A DNA stretch of 7,383 bases from Actinomycetota bacterium (GCA_027318945.1 DAHVOF010000156.1:1-7383); one strand, 5' to 3'. Shown: positions 1 to 6,198, counted from the stretch's first letter. The notes: generated by a model not told the origin, from the letters alone. Numbers and translations: made by a program.

Positions 1-1
1 C

Positions 2-1168
2 AGGGCGGGAGAAGAAGTTCTCAGAACCTCTATGGCTGCGGCGCTTAGATCGATGCCCGTCGGCCAGGAGGTCGTTGTTTACAAGAATAACTCTGATCGA
101 AAGGGCAATTCGTACGGATGCCACGAGAATTACCTCTTGGATCGCTCACTTCCGTTTGGAAAACTCGTCAAATACGTCACCCCGTTTTTTGTGACGCGAC
201 AGATCATGGTCGGAGCGGGAAAGGTCGGAACGGAGTCGCAGCAAGTGCCGAAGGGCCAGGTTCCGTTTCAGCTATCCCAACGTGCCGATTTTTTTGAGGA
301 AGAAGTCGGGCTTGAAACGACCTTGAAACGTCCGATAGTCAATACACGCGACGAACCGCATGCAGATGCATCTCGCTACAGGAGACTGCACGTCATTGTC
401 GGCGACGCAAATATGTCGGAGATCTCTAGCTTTTTAAAGGTTGGAACTACTGCAATCGTCCTATCAATGATCGAAGACGGTTTTATTGATGATTTGGATC
501 TTTCTCTTCACGATCCCGTGTCTACATTGAGAAATGTGTCTTACGACCTGACACTTAAAAAGCAGCTACGTCTAAAATCCGGCAAGAGAATGACGGCTAT
601 CGAGATTCAGAGGGAACTTTTCGATCGGGCGCTCTTGTATCGAGACCGTCATGGACTTGAGGCGCTGGGGCCTTCCGGGGATAGCGATCACGTGTTAGAA
701 CTTTGGGGAGAAGTTCTTGACGCCTTGGAATCAGATCCAATGCAGCTTTCTGATTCTCTCGACTGGGTGGCAAAATACAGGCTTGTCGCTGGCTATAGAG
801 AGCGTAATCAGCTGGACTGGGATGATCCCAAACTCGCCGCTATTGATCTTCAGTATCACGACATTCGCCCGGCGAAATCGCTTTTTTATCGGCTTGGGGT
901 AATGACTATTGTGGAAGAAGAGGAAGTCAAAGCGGCTGTAACGCAGCCGCCCGAAGGAACGAGAGCATATTTTCGGGGAAAATGCCTGGAAAGGTTTGGC
1001 GACTATATCGCGGCAGCGAACTGGGATTCGATGATTTTTGATCTCGGGTCTGATCCGTTGAGGCGAGTGCCAATGATGGATCCGCTAAAGGGAACAAAAG
1101 ATCACGTTGGAAGGTTATTTGAGGAAAGCGCGAATCCGGCACATTTGCTAGATAGTCTCGGATCATAA
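2..1168 (+). CDS. dop: Dop, deamidase of Pup / depupylase (5' partial)
   Basis: Dop uses an ATP-dependent fold related to glutamine synthetase to convert the C-terminal Gln of Pup to Glu and to release Pup from substrates. The reading frame is open from base 2, and the codons before the ATG at 32 (RAGEEVL...) resemble Dop sequence. That ATG is therefore internal and the gene is cut by the window edge. The visible part is 388 residues of a family usually near 500. Conserved blocks are the KNNSD..GNSYGCHENY segment (bases about 80-135), RPIVNTRDEPHAD followed by RLHVIVGDANMSE (about 330-425), a DLQYHDI block (about 845-865) and a C-terminal domain ending SLGS. The missing N-terminus would hold the metal-binding glutamates, the catalytic Asp and the Dop-specific loop, so activity cannot be judged here. 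PafA downstream is its paralogue; Dop rather than PafA is called because it lies directly upstream of pup and because its second half matches Dop better. The stop codon TAA overlaps the pup ribosome binding site. Confidence 0.95.
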   Translation, partial: RAGEEVLRTSMAAALRSMPVGQEVVVYKNNSDRKGNSYGCHENYLLDRSLPFGKLVKYVTPFFVTRQIMVGAGKVGTESQQVPKGQVPFQLSQRADFFEEEVGLETTLKRPIVNTRDEPHADASRYRRLHVIVGDANMSEISSFLKVGTTAIVLSMIEDGFIDDLDLSLHDPVSTLRNVSYDLTLKKQLRLKSGKRMTAIEIQRELFDRALLYRDRHGLEALGPSGDSDHVLELWGEVLDALESDPMQLSDSLDWVAKYRLVAGYRERNQLDWDDPKLAAIDLQYHDIRPAKSLFYRLGVMTIVEEEEVKAAVTQPPEGTRAYFRGKCLERFGDYIAAANWDSMIFDLGSDPLRRVPMMDPLKGTKDHVGRLFEESANPAHLLDSLGS

Positions 1169-1173
1169 GGAGA
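1167..1173 (+). promoter_or_regulatory. Ribosome binding site of pup
   Basis: AAGGAGA lies 5 nt before the pup ATG and overlaps the dop stop codon TAA (1166-1168). It is the strongest Shine-Dalgarno match in the window, consistent with Pup being needed in larger amounts than the enzymes, and with translational coupling to dop. Confidence 0.85.
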
Positions 1174-1178
1174 GTCAG

Positions 1179-1379
1179 ATGGCTGAGAGAGAGTTGAAGA
1201 AAAAGACAACATCACAACGAACCGAAGACGAAGCAGTTGATGTGGCAGCTCCTTCGAGCACTGAAAAGTCGGAGAAGCTAAAGGCTGAGCTCGATGACCT
1301 GCTTGATGAGATCGACGAAGTGCTGGAAGATAATGCAGAAGAGTTCGTTCGAAATTACGTACAAAAGGGTGGACAGTAG
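1179..1379 (+). CDS. pup: Pup, prokaryotic ubiquitin-like protein
   Basis: Pup is the small, largely disordered protein tag attached to substrate lysines to send them to the Mpa-proteasome. This copy has 66 residues, the usual size. The N-terminal half is charged and low in complexity (KKK at 7-9, then Ser/Thr/Glu-rich). The conserved helical part, from about residue 33 to 60, contains DDLLDEIDEVLEDNAEEFV, the region that binds the Mpa coiled coil and also docks on Dop and PafA. The C-terminus is YVQKGGQ; the final Gln66 means deamidation by Dop is needed before ligation, which fits the adjacent dop. Lys63 corresponds to a lysine reported as a self-pupylation site in mycobacterial Pup. The start is ATG with a strong ribosome binding site. 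The gene is followed by a 75-nt gap with an inverted repeat before prcB. Confidence 0.97.
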   Translation: MAERELKKKTTSQRTEDEAVDVAAPSSTEKSEKLKAELDDLLDEIDEVLEDNAEEFVRNYVQKGGQ

Positions 1380-1392
1380 CCCGGTAGTTTTA

Positions 1393-1408
1393 AGGCACTG
1401 TAGTGCCT
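1393..1408 (+). repeat. Inverted repeat / hairpin between pup and prcB
   Basis: AGGCACT and AGTGCCT form a perfect 7-nt inverted repeat separated by 2 nt. As RNA it would fold as about 6 base pairs with a 4-nt loop. It lies 13 nt after the pup stop, in the only sizeable gap of the pup-proteasome block. No run of T follows on either strand, so it does not look like a standard intrinsic terminator. Possible roles are an RNA 3'-end stabiliser or processing site separating the pup message from prcBA, a weak attenuator, or a binding site for a dimeric protein. The repeat is seen directly; any role is inference. Confidence 0.5.
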
Positions 1409-1438
1409 AGTTGCAACAGAAAGTTAGAAGATTGCATT

Positions 1439-1445
1439 GGAGAGG
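1439..1445 (+). promoter_or_regulatory. Ribosome binding site of prcB
   Basis: GGAGAGG lies 9 nt before the GTG at 1455. An in-frame TAA at 1452-1454 directly precedes that GTG, so no more upstream start is possible. The site therefore fixes the full 48-residue propeptide as the likely translation product. Confidence 0.7.
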
Positions 1446-1454
1446 ATGGGCTAA

Positions 1455-2270
1455 GTGACCTTGCCAGTTTTCGATATCAGGGAGGATCCTGGTCCGAATT
1501 TTATGGACCTGCTTGTAAAGTCGGGTTTTGCGCCTTTTGAACTTCCACCAGGGACAGTGTCGGGGCTTTCTTCCAAGGGCATTGCGGTTCCTCACGGCAC
1601 GACGATTGCGGCTTTGAGGTTTGCTGATGGAATTGTAATGGCCGGTGACCGGAGAGCAACGGAAGGTAACTTTATTGCTCACCGGAGGATAGAAAAGGTT
1701 TTTGCCGCCGACAAATTTTCGGCGGTGGGTATTGCTGGCGCGGCAGGCCCGGCGGTTGAGATGGTCAGGCTGTTTCAAACGCAGTTGGAACACTACGAGA
1801 AAGTCGAAGGCGTAAATTTGAGCCTAGAGGGGAAGGCAAATCAGCTTTCTCAGATGATTCGCGCGAATCTTACAATGGCAATGCAAGGTTTAGTTGTCAT
1901 GCCTCTTTTCGCGGGATGGGATTTACAACGTCGGGTGGGTAGGATTTTCACCTATGACGTCACGGGCGGTCGCTACGAGGAAGTCGCATATCACGCCATA
2001 GGGTCTGGTGGTAAAGATGCCAGGACGACGATCAAGCTTGGCATCAAAGAGGGAATGTCTAGGGGGGATGCAGTGTCGCTCGCGATTTCGGCGCTCTATG
2101 AGGCTGCTGACGAAGATAGCGCAACTGGTGGACCTGATCTAATCCGGGGCATTTACCCGATTGTGGCTACGGTTGATCGGAACGGGTTTTCAAAGCTGGA
2201 TGATGCCGAGGTGGCTGCCGCATCTCAAGATGTAATCGCGATGAAGTCAAGTGCAGGTGGATCCCAGTGA
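1455..2270 (+). CDS. prcB: Proteasome beta subunit PrcB, with propeptide
   Basis: PrcB forms the two inner catalytic rings of the 20S proteasome and is an N-terminal nucleophile hydrolase (peptidase family T1). Of its 271 residues, the first 48 are a propeptide. Autocleavage in HG|TTIAAL would expose Thr49 as nucleophile. The other catalytic residues are visible at the expected spacing: Asp65 in AGDRR (mature Asp17) and Lys81 in RIEKVF (mature Lys33). Ser184 in the AIGSGG segment and the DEDSATGGPD block at about 219-228 complete the active-site framework. The HYEKVEG and NLTMAMQGL blocks match actinobacterial PrcB closely. The start is GTG, fixed by the in-frame stop immediately upstream. 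The stop codon overlaps the prcA start by 4 nt (GTGA), so the two subunits are probably translationally coupled, giving equal amounts for the seven-membered rings. Confidence 0.97.
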   Translation: MTLPVFDIREDPGPNFMDLLVKSGFAPFELPPGTVSGLSSKGIAVPHGTTIAALRFADGIVMAGDRRATEGNFIAHRRIEKVFAADKFSAVGIAGAAGPAVEMVRLFQTQLEHYEKVEGVNLSLEGKANQLSQMIRANLTMAMQGLVVMPLFAGWDLQRRVGRIFTYDVTGGRYEEVAYHAIGSGGKDARTTIKLGIKEGMSRGDAVSLAISALYEAADEDSATGGPDLIRGIYPIVATVDRNGFSKLDDAEVAAASQDVIAMKSSAGGSQ

Positions 2271-2941
2271 CAGTTCCCTTTTATGTTGCTCCAGAGCAGG
2301 TGATGAAGGATCGGGCTGACTATGCCCGTAAGGGAATTGCGAGAGGGCGTTCCTTGATAGGCACCGTTTACAAGGATGGCATCTTGCTTGCGGCCGAGAA
2401 TCCATCGAGGTCGTTGCACAAGATATCTGAGATTTACGATCGTATCGGATTTGCTGGTGTAGGAAAATATAATGAGTTTGACCAGCTCAGGGTGGCCGGG
2501 GTCAGGCATGCGGACACGAAAGGCTTCACGTACTCGCGTGACGATGTCGATGCAAGATCGCTTGCAAATGTGTATGCGCAGTATCTTGGCCAGGTTTTTA
2601 CCCACGAGATGAAGCCACTTGAGGTTGAAATTCTTGTTGCGGAACTCGGTATAGACGATAATGCAAGCCAGCTATTTCATATTCTCTATGACGGAACCGT
2701 GGTCGATGAAAGTCGATTCAGCGTTCTTGGTGGCGATTCGGAATCGATTTCGGAGAGGTTTGGGGCGGAGTTCCAGCTGGACTGGTCGCTAGAAGAGGCG
2801 GTGAAGGCTGCTGTTCGCGCCTTGGCCGGTCCGGAAAGAAGGCTTGGTCCTGGAGATCTCGAAGTAGCGATCTTGAGCAAGAAGAATGGCCGGCGGACAT
2901 TTGATCGACTGGGCTACTCCGCTCTAGAGGGGCTTCTGTAG
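2267..2941 (+). CDS. prcA: Proteasome alpha subunit PrcA
   Basis: PrcA forms the outer, non-catalytic rings that gate the 20S core and dock the Mpa/ARC ATPase. The 224-residue product starts MTVPFYVAPEQVMKDRADYARKGIAR, the gating peptide and first helix typical of alpha subunits, with no processed N-terminal Thr. The block AENPSRSLHKISEIYDRIGFAG (about 43-64) includes Lys52. It aligns with the lysine known in archaeal (Lys66) and mycobacterial alpha subunits to bind the C-terminal carboxylate of activators. The core ends in SALEGLL. Compared with my memory of the mycobacterial protein (about 248 residues), the acidic Ser/Gly-rich C-terminal tail is absent and a loop before the last strands is shorter. 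The start is GTG, with AGGTGGA 5 nt upstream inside the end of prcB and a 4-nt overlap with prcB. Confidence 0.96.
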   Translation: MTVPFYVAPEQVMKDRADYARKGIARGRSLIGTVYKDGILLAAENPSRSLHKISEIYDRIGFAGVGKYNEFDQLRVAGVRHADTKGFTYSRDDVDARSLANVYAQYLGQVFTHEMKPLEVEILVAELGIDDNASQLFHILYDGTVVDESRFSVLGGDSESISERFGAEFQLDWSLEEAVKAAVRALAGPERRLGPGDLEVAILSKKNGRRTFDRLGYSALEGLL

Positions 2942-2957
2942 GGTGCCAAGGGACTGA

Positions 2958-4328
2958 TTGCTGGTGACCCTGGATCGTCGTATTTTCGGATTGGAAAACG
3001 AATACGGCGTTACGTGCACGTTACGAGGACAAAGGCGGTTGTCGCCCGATGAAGTTGCGCGATACCTGTTTCGGCGAGTGGTGAGTTGGGGTAGGTCAAG
3101 CAATGTATTTTTGGAAAATGGAGCACGTCTGTATCTGGATGTAGGGTCTCACCCAGAGTATGCTACTCCAGAGTGCGACTCTCTGCACGATGTGGTGGTG
3201 CACGATAAGGCCGGCGAAAAAATCCTTGAAAACCTGGTTGCATCAGCAGAGATCCGGATGCGCGAGGAAGGTATCAAAGGTTCCATCTTTCTATTCAAGA
3301 ACAACACTGATTCGGCCGGCAATTCATACGGTTGCCATGAGAATTACCTAACGACAAGGACAGACGAGTTTTCGCGGTATGCCGAGGTTCTAATACCCTT
3401 TCTAGTGTCGCGTCAGATTTATGCGGGTGCGGGAAAGGTTCTGCAAACGGCGAGGGGGCCGATCTACTGCATCTCGCAAAGGGCGGAGCATATTTGGGAA
3501 GGTATCTCGTCGGCGACAACGCGGTCGCGGCCGATAATAAACACCAGGGACGAACCGCACGCGGACTCTGAGAAGTACAGACGTCTGCACGTCATTGTCG
3601 GCGACTCCAATATGAGCGAGTATGCAACTTTTCTCAAAGTTGGCGCTACGGCGATAATGCTAAGGATTTTAGAAGATCAGAGTTTTGTCCTCAGGGATCT
3701 AAGTCTAGAGAATTCGATTCGCGCAATCAGGGAAATCAGTCATGACATGACCTGCGTGCGAAGAGTAAGACTGGCTAATGGGAGAGAACTGTCAGCTCTG
3801 GAAATCCAGCAAGAGTACTGCGAGAAGGCGAGGAAGTACTGCGATAGCAAGGGGCTTCCCGCCGAGGAGGAGATAGCTCTCGAGATGTGGGAGCATGTTC
3901 TTGAAGGCATTGAGAAGGATCCACTTTCGTTGGACACGGAATGCGATTGGGTGATCAAACATCATCTGATCGAGGCCTATCGTGGGAAGCATGACCTTTC
4001 CTTGGCGAATCCCCAGGTGTCGCTTCTAGATCTGCAGTATCACGACGTAAATGCCGACAGGGGCATCTTTTATAAACTGCAGGGTCGGTCCTTGGTGGAA
4101 CGAATTGTCACCGACGAAGAGATTGCTGATGCCGTGTCGAACCCACCCTCTACAACCAGAGCTAAGCTGCGTGGAGAGTTTATTGCTAAGGCAAAGGAAA
4201 AGAAGCGCGATTTCACAGTTGACTGGGTGCATCTCAAGCTAAATGATCAGGCGCAGCGCACGGTGTTACTTAAGGATCCCTTCAAATCCGAAGACGAGAG
4301 GGTCGATCGGCTCATTGAGAGCCTGTAG
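2958..4328 (+). CDS. pafA: PafA, Pup-protein ligase
   Basis: PafA uses ATP to phosphorylate the C-terminal Glu of deamidated Pup and joins it by an isopeptide bond to a substrate lysine. The 456-residue length is normal for the family. Visible features are GLENEYG (Glu13 and Glu15, metal and nucleotide binding), YLFRRVVSWGRSSNVFLENGARLYLD, the catalytic Asp61 in LDVGSHPEYATPEC (numbered from TTG), KNNTDSAGNSYGCHENY (114-130), RPIINTRDEPHAD onward (about 191-221) and the C-terminal DFTVDWVHLKLNDQAQRTVLLKDPF, which is typical of PafA and differs from Dop. The start is uncertain: TTG at 2958 has AAGGGA only 4 nt upstream, while GTG at 2964 lies 10 nt from it and gives a product two residues shorter. 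Both keep every motif. It follows prcA by 16-22 nt and is probably on the same transcript. The gene is intact and shares ancestry with dop at the start of the window. Confidence 0.96.
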   Translation: MLVTLDRRIFGLENEYGVTCTLRGQRRLSPDEVARYLFRRVVSWGRSSNVFLENGARLYLDVGSHPEYATPECDSLHDVVVHDKAGEKILENLVASAEIRMREEGIKGSIFLFKNNTDSAGNSYGCHENYLTTRTDEFSRYAEVLIPFLVSRQIYAGAGKVLQTARGPIYCISQRAEHIWEGISSATTRSRPIINTRDEPHADSEKYRRLHVIVGDSNMSEYATFLKVGATAIMLRILEDQSFVLRDLSLENSIRAIREISHDMTCVRRVRLANGRELSALEIQQEYCEKARKYCDSKGLPAEEEIALEMWEHVLEGIEKDPLSLDTECDWVIKHHLIEAYRGKHDLSLANPQVSLLDLQYHDVNADRGIFYKLQGRSLVERIVTDEEIADAVSNPPSTTRAKLRGEFIAKAKEKKRDFTVDWVHLKLNDQAQRTVLLKDPFKSEDERVDRLIESL

Positions 4329-4343
4329 GAAGGTTTAGAGATT

Positions 4344-4931
4344 TTGGGAGATTCGGAAGCTCCTGTAGGTTCTGACGCGCCGCCTCCGAGGCGGCTATCG
4401 AGAAGCTCCAAGAGAAATATTAGAGACCTAACGATAATCATCGTGGTCGCAGTCGTTTTTGGAATACTGATTCGAAGCTTCGTGTTCCAATCTTTTTACA
4501 TACCATCTGGTTCGATGGTCCCGACGTTGAATCCGGGGAATAGGGTGCTCGTGAACAAGTTGTCTTACGATTTTCACTCGGTTCATCGTGGCGACATCAT
4601 CGTGTTTCGCACCCCTCCCGATGATCGCAGCAATCCTGCTATAAAGGATTTAGTCAAAAGGGTTGTAGGCTTGCCTGGCGACACGGTTTCCTCTCAAGGT
4701 GGGAAGCTATACGTGAATGGTAAGCCGCTTTCAGAGCCGTATCTTCCTCCGGGCGTAGTTACGAATGGCGTAGCGGTTACGAAAATACCTCCCGGTGAGC
4801 TTTGGGTCATGGGGGACAATCGGACTGATTCCGAGGATTCCAGGTACTTCGGGCCCATATCGGAGAAGCTGATAGTGGGAAGGGTGTTTTTGCGGTATTG
4901 GCCGCTCAGTTCATTCAAAGTGTTCGGTTAG
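4344..4931 (+). CDS. lepB: Type I signal peptidase (SPase I, family S26)
   Basis: This membrane-bound enzyme cleaves signal peptides from exported proteins outside the membrane, using a Ser-Lys dyad. The 195-residue product has a basic, Pro-rich cytoplasmic N-terminus (PPPRRLSRSSKR), one membrane segment at about 28-46, then box B PSGSMVPTL with nucleophile Ser57. The general base is Lys105 in VKRVVGLPGD, and the last conserved box is GDNRTDSEDSR (157-167). All catalytic boxes are present. The single membrane span and short length are usual for Gram-positive enzymes. The start is TTG with GGAAGG 10 nt upstream, overlapping the pafA stop; an in-frame TAG at 4326 excludes longer forms, and no ATG lies near. 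The gap to pafA is 15 nt, so it probably belongs to the pafA transcript. In M. tuberculosis, pafB and pafC occupy this position as I recall. A tat gene pair follows, so two export functions lie together. Confidence 0.95.
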   Translation: MGDSEAPVGSDAPPPRRLSRSSKRNIRDLTIIIVVAVVFGILIRSFVFQSFYIPSGSMVPTLNPGNRVLVNKLSYDFHSVHRGDIIVFRTPPDDRSNPAIKDLVKRVVGLPGDTVSSQGGKLYVNGKPLSEPYLPPGVVTNGVAVTKIPPGELWVMGDNRTDSEDSRYFGPISEKLIVGRVFLRYWPLSSFKVFG

Positions 4932-4984
4932 CGAGATCGAACGCTGCTATGTCGTTGAACTGCAATGATTCGAAGAAGTGACGG

Positions 4985-4990
4985 TACTAT
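4985..4990 (+). promoter_or_regulatory. Predicted -10 hexamer of a leaderless tatA promoter
   Basis: TACTAT matches the actinobacterial TANNNT -10 consensus. It ends 7 nt before the GTG of tatA, the spacing expected when transcription starts at or next to the first base of the start codon. No Shine-Dalgarno sequence lies in the 15 nt before the GTG, and an in-frame TAA at 4992-4994 excludes an earlier start. No convincing -35 is seen at 16-18 nt upstream (TTGAAC at 4955 is too far). The rest of the lepB-tatA gap (4932-4997) shows no terminator or other gene. Confidence 0.45.
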
Positions 4991-4997
4991 CTAAACT

Positions 4998-5408
4998 GTG
5001 GGTAACTTAGATCCGACAAAGATTGCCATCGTCCTAATCGTCGCATTGGTCGTACTTGGGCCTGAAAAGCTCCCTGGCTTCACAAAGCAAATTGGTGCCT
5101 GGTGGGGAGAGTTCCAGAGAGTGCGAGCAAGGCTTCAGGCGGAGATTAACGGCGCGGTAAACCAAATCAATAACGTGGCTGCACCGCTCACCGAGAGTTT
5201 CAAAGCAGCCTCGTCCGGTAGCGGCGGGGCGATTTCGTCCTTCTTTACCGGGAATAGTTTCAGTTCTTCATCTGAAGTGGCTGGAGAATCGGAAAAGGAA
5301 ACAGGAGAGGTTTTGAGTTCGCCTCGGTTGAGAGAGGAGACTCGGGAGGGCTGGGGCGCTACCGAAGGTGAGAGTGGGTACAACTACGGGGACCCGCGGC
5401 TGAATTGA
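4998..5408 (+). CDS. tatA: Twin-arginine translocase subunit, TatA/TatB type
   Basis: This is a small single-span subunit of the Tat pathway, which exports folded proteins. The 136-residue protein has the family layout. A short N-terminus is followed by a hydrophobic helix at about 9-20 (IAIVLIVALVVL), the hinge GPEKLP (21-26), and an amphipathic helix at about 27-60 (GFTKQIGAWWGEFQRVRARLQAEI). A long Ser/Gly/Glu-rich, probably disordered C-terminal tail ends the protein. TatA usually has FG followed by PKKLP-like sequence; the LGPEKLP form and the length are closer to TatB-like members, so a TatB role is possible. I use tatA because of its position directly before tatC, as in mycobacteria. 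The start is GTG with no ribosome binding site but with a -10 hexamer 7 nt upstream, suggesting leaderless translation. The stop lies 7 nt before tatC. Confidence 0.85.
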   Translation: MGNLDPTKIAIVLIVALVVLGPEKLPGFTKQIGAWWGEFQRVRARLQAEINGAVNQINNVAAPLTESFKAASSGSGGAISSFFTGNSFSSSSEVAGESEKETGEVLSSPRLREETREGWGATEGESGYNYGDPRLN

Positions 5409-5415
5409 TGGGACG

Positions 5416-6198
5416 GTGAGCAGCACGAGCATATTCAAGCGGAAGCCGCGGTCGTCAGCGATGAGCATCATCGAGCATTTGGCTGAGTTGAGGCGCAGAC
5501 TGGTCATCATACTGGCGGCGCTTCTTGCAACATCCATAGTTGCATATGCGCTTTATAACCGCATTCTTGATTTCTTTCTTATTCCATACTGTTCGATCGC
5601 CGGCAGCAATCATTGTTCGCTCTATGTGACCGGACCGCTGGAAGGCTTTGGCATTCGACTGAAAATTTCAATCTTTGGCGGCATAGTATTGGGGCTTCCG
5701 GTGATTTTATGGGAGCTTTGGAAGTTTATTACTCCGGGCTTGAAGCGGAATGAAAAACGGTACGCCATACCTTTTGTTTTTACTTCAGTGCTCCTTTTTG
5801 CATTTGGGGCATTTGTCGCCTATTTAACGTTTCCGCACGCACTGAGGTTCCTTTCCGGAGCGGCCGGCCCTCATCTGAAGGAGATCTACAGCCCTTCCAG
5901 CTATCTGAACCTGATTATTCTTTTGATGGTTGCCTTTGGAGTGGCGTTTGAGTTCCCGGTTCTGCTCGTGTCGCTTGAGATTGCCGGTGTGGTAAGTCCT
6001 CAGAGGCTGAGTGCGTTTAGACGTTGGGCTATCGTAATTATCTTCGCTGTTGACGCAGTATTCTTGCCGTCTTCTGACCCATTTTCGCTTTTTGCTATGG
6101 CATTGCCGATGATTTTCTTCTATGAGATCGCAATTTTAGTCGGAAGGCTTATCGCCCGGTCAAAGAGGAGGCCTCGGGCGGCAGTTTCGTCACAGTGA
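5416..6198 (+). CDS. tatC: Twin-arginine translocase subunit TatC
   Basis: TatC is the polytopic receptor for twin-arginine signal peptides. The 260-residue protein shows about six hydrophobic segments. The cytoplasmic start is IIEHLAELRRRL (18-29), the conserved signal-peptide contact region. FITPGLKRNEKR in the first cytoplasmic loop holds Phe104 and Glu113, matching E. coli Phe94 and Glu103. FGVAFEFP carries Glu179 (E. coli Glu170) and FLPSSDPFS carries Asp221 (near E. coli Asp211). Two cysteines, Cys59 and Cys67, lie in the first external loop. The C-terminus is basic (RSKRRPR). The start chosen is GTG 5416, which gives a basic N-terminal extension like that of the mycobacterial protein; it has only a GGGA 2 nt upstream, so it may depend on coupling to tatA. 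ATG 5461 (residue 16) is an alternative that leaves all conserved parts intact. Confidence 0.95.
   Translation: MSSTSIFKRKPRSSAMSIIEHLAELRRRLVIILAALLATSIVAYALYNRILDFFLIPYCSIAGSNHCSLYVTGPLEGFGIRLKISIFGGIVLGLPVILWELWKFITPGLKRNEKRYAIPFVFTSVLLFAFGAFVAYLTFPHALRFLSGAAGPHLKEIYSPSSYLNLIILLMVAFGVAFEFPVLLVSLEIAGVVSPQRLSAFRRWAIVIIFAVDAVFLPSSDPFSLFAMALPMIFFYEIAILVGRLIARSKRRPRAAVSSQ

Noticed and set aside
32..34. ATG at 32 as the start of dop
   Set aside because: The frame is open upstream to the window edge with Dop-like residues, and starting here would lose the catalytic N-terminal part. The gene is truncated by the window, not short.
1393..1433. Intrinsic terminator after pup
   Set aside because: The stem is short and no T-run follows on the + strand; on the other strand the following bases are TTAAAAC, also not a T-run. 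Kept only as an inverted repeat.
1446..1454. Two-codon mini-ORF ATG GGC TAA directly before the prcB GTG
   Set aside because: The ATG abuts the Shine-Dalgarno sequence with no spacer, so initiation there is unlikely. It only serves to show that prcB cannot start further upstream.
1407..1793. 128-codon open frame on the minus strand over prcB
   Set aside because: Lies antisense to a clear PrcB with all catalytic residues; the translation has no recognisable domain and is rich in Arg and Lys as expected from an antisense shadow.
4955..4990. Full -35/-10 promoter with TTGAAC and TACTAT
   Set aside because: The spacer is 24 nt, too long for a sigma70-type promoter, so only the -10 element is kept.
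5408..5419. Three-codon ORF (ATG GGA CGG TGA) overlapping the tatA stop and tatC start
   Set aside because: Too short to support as a gene and in another frame from tatC; probably chance.
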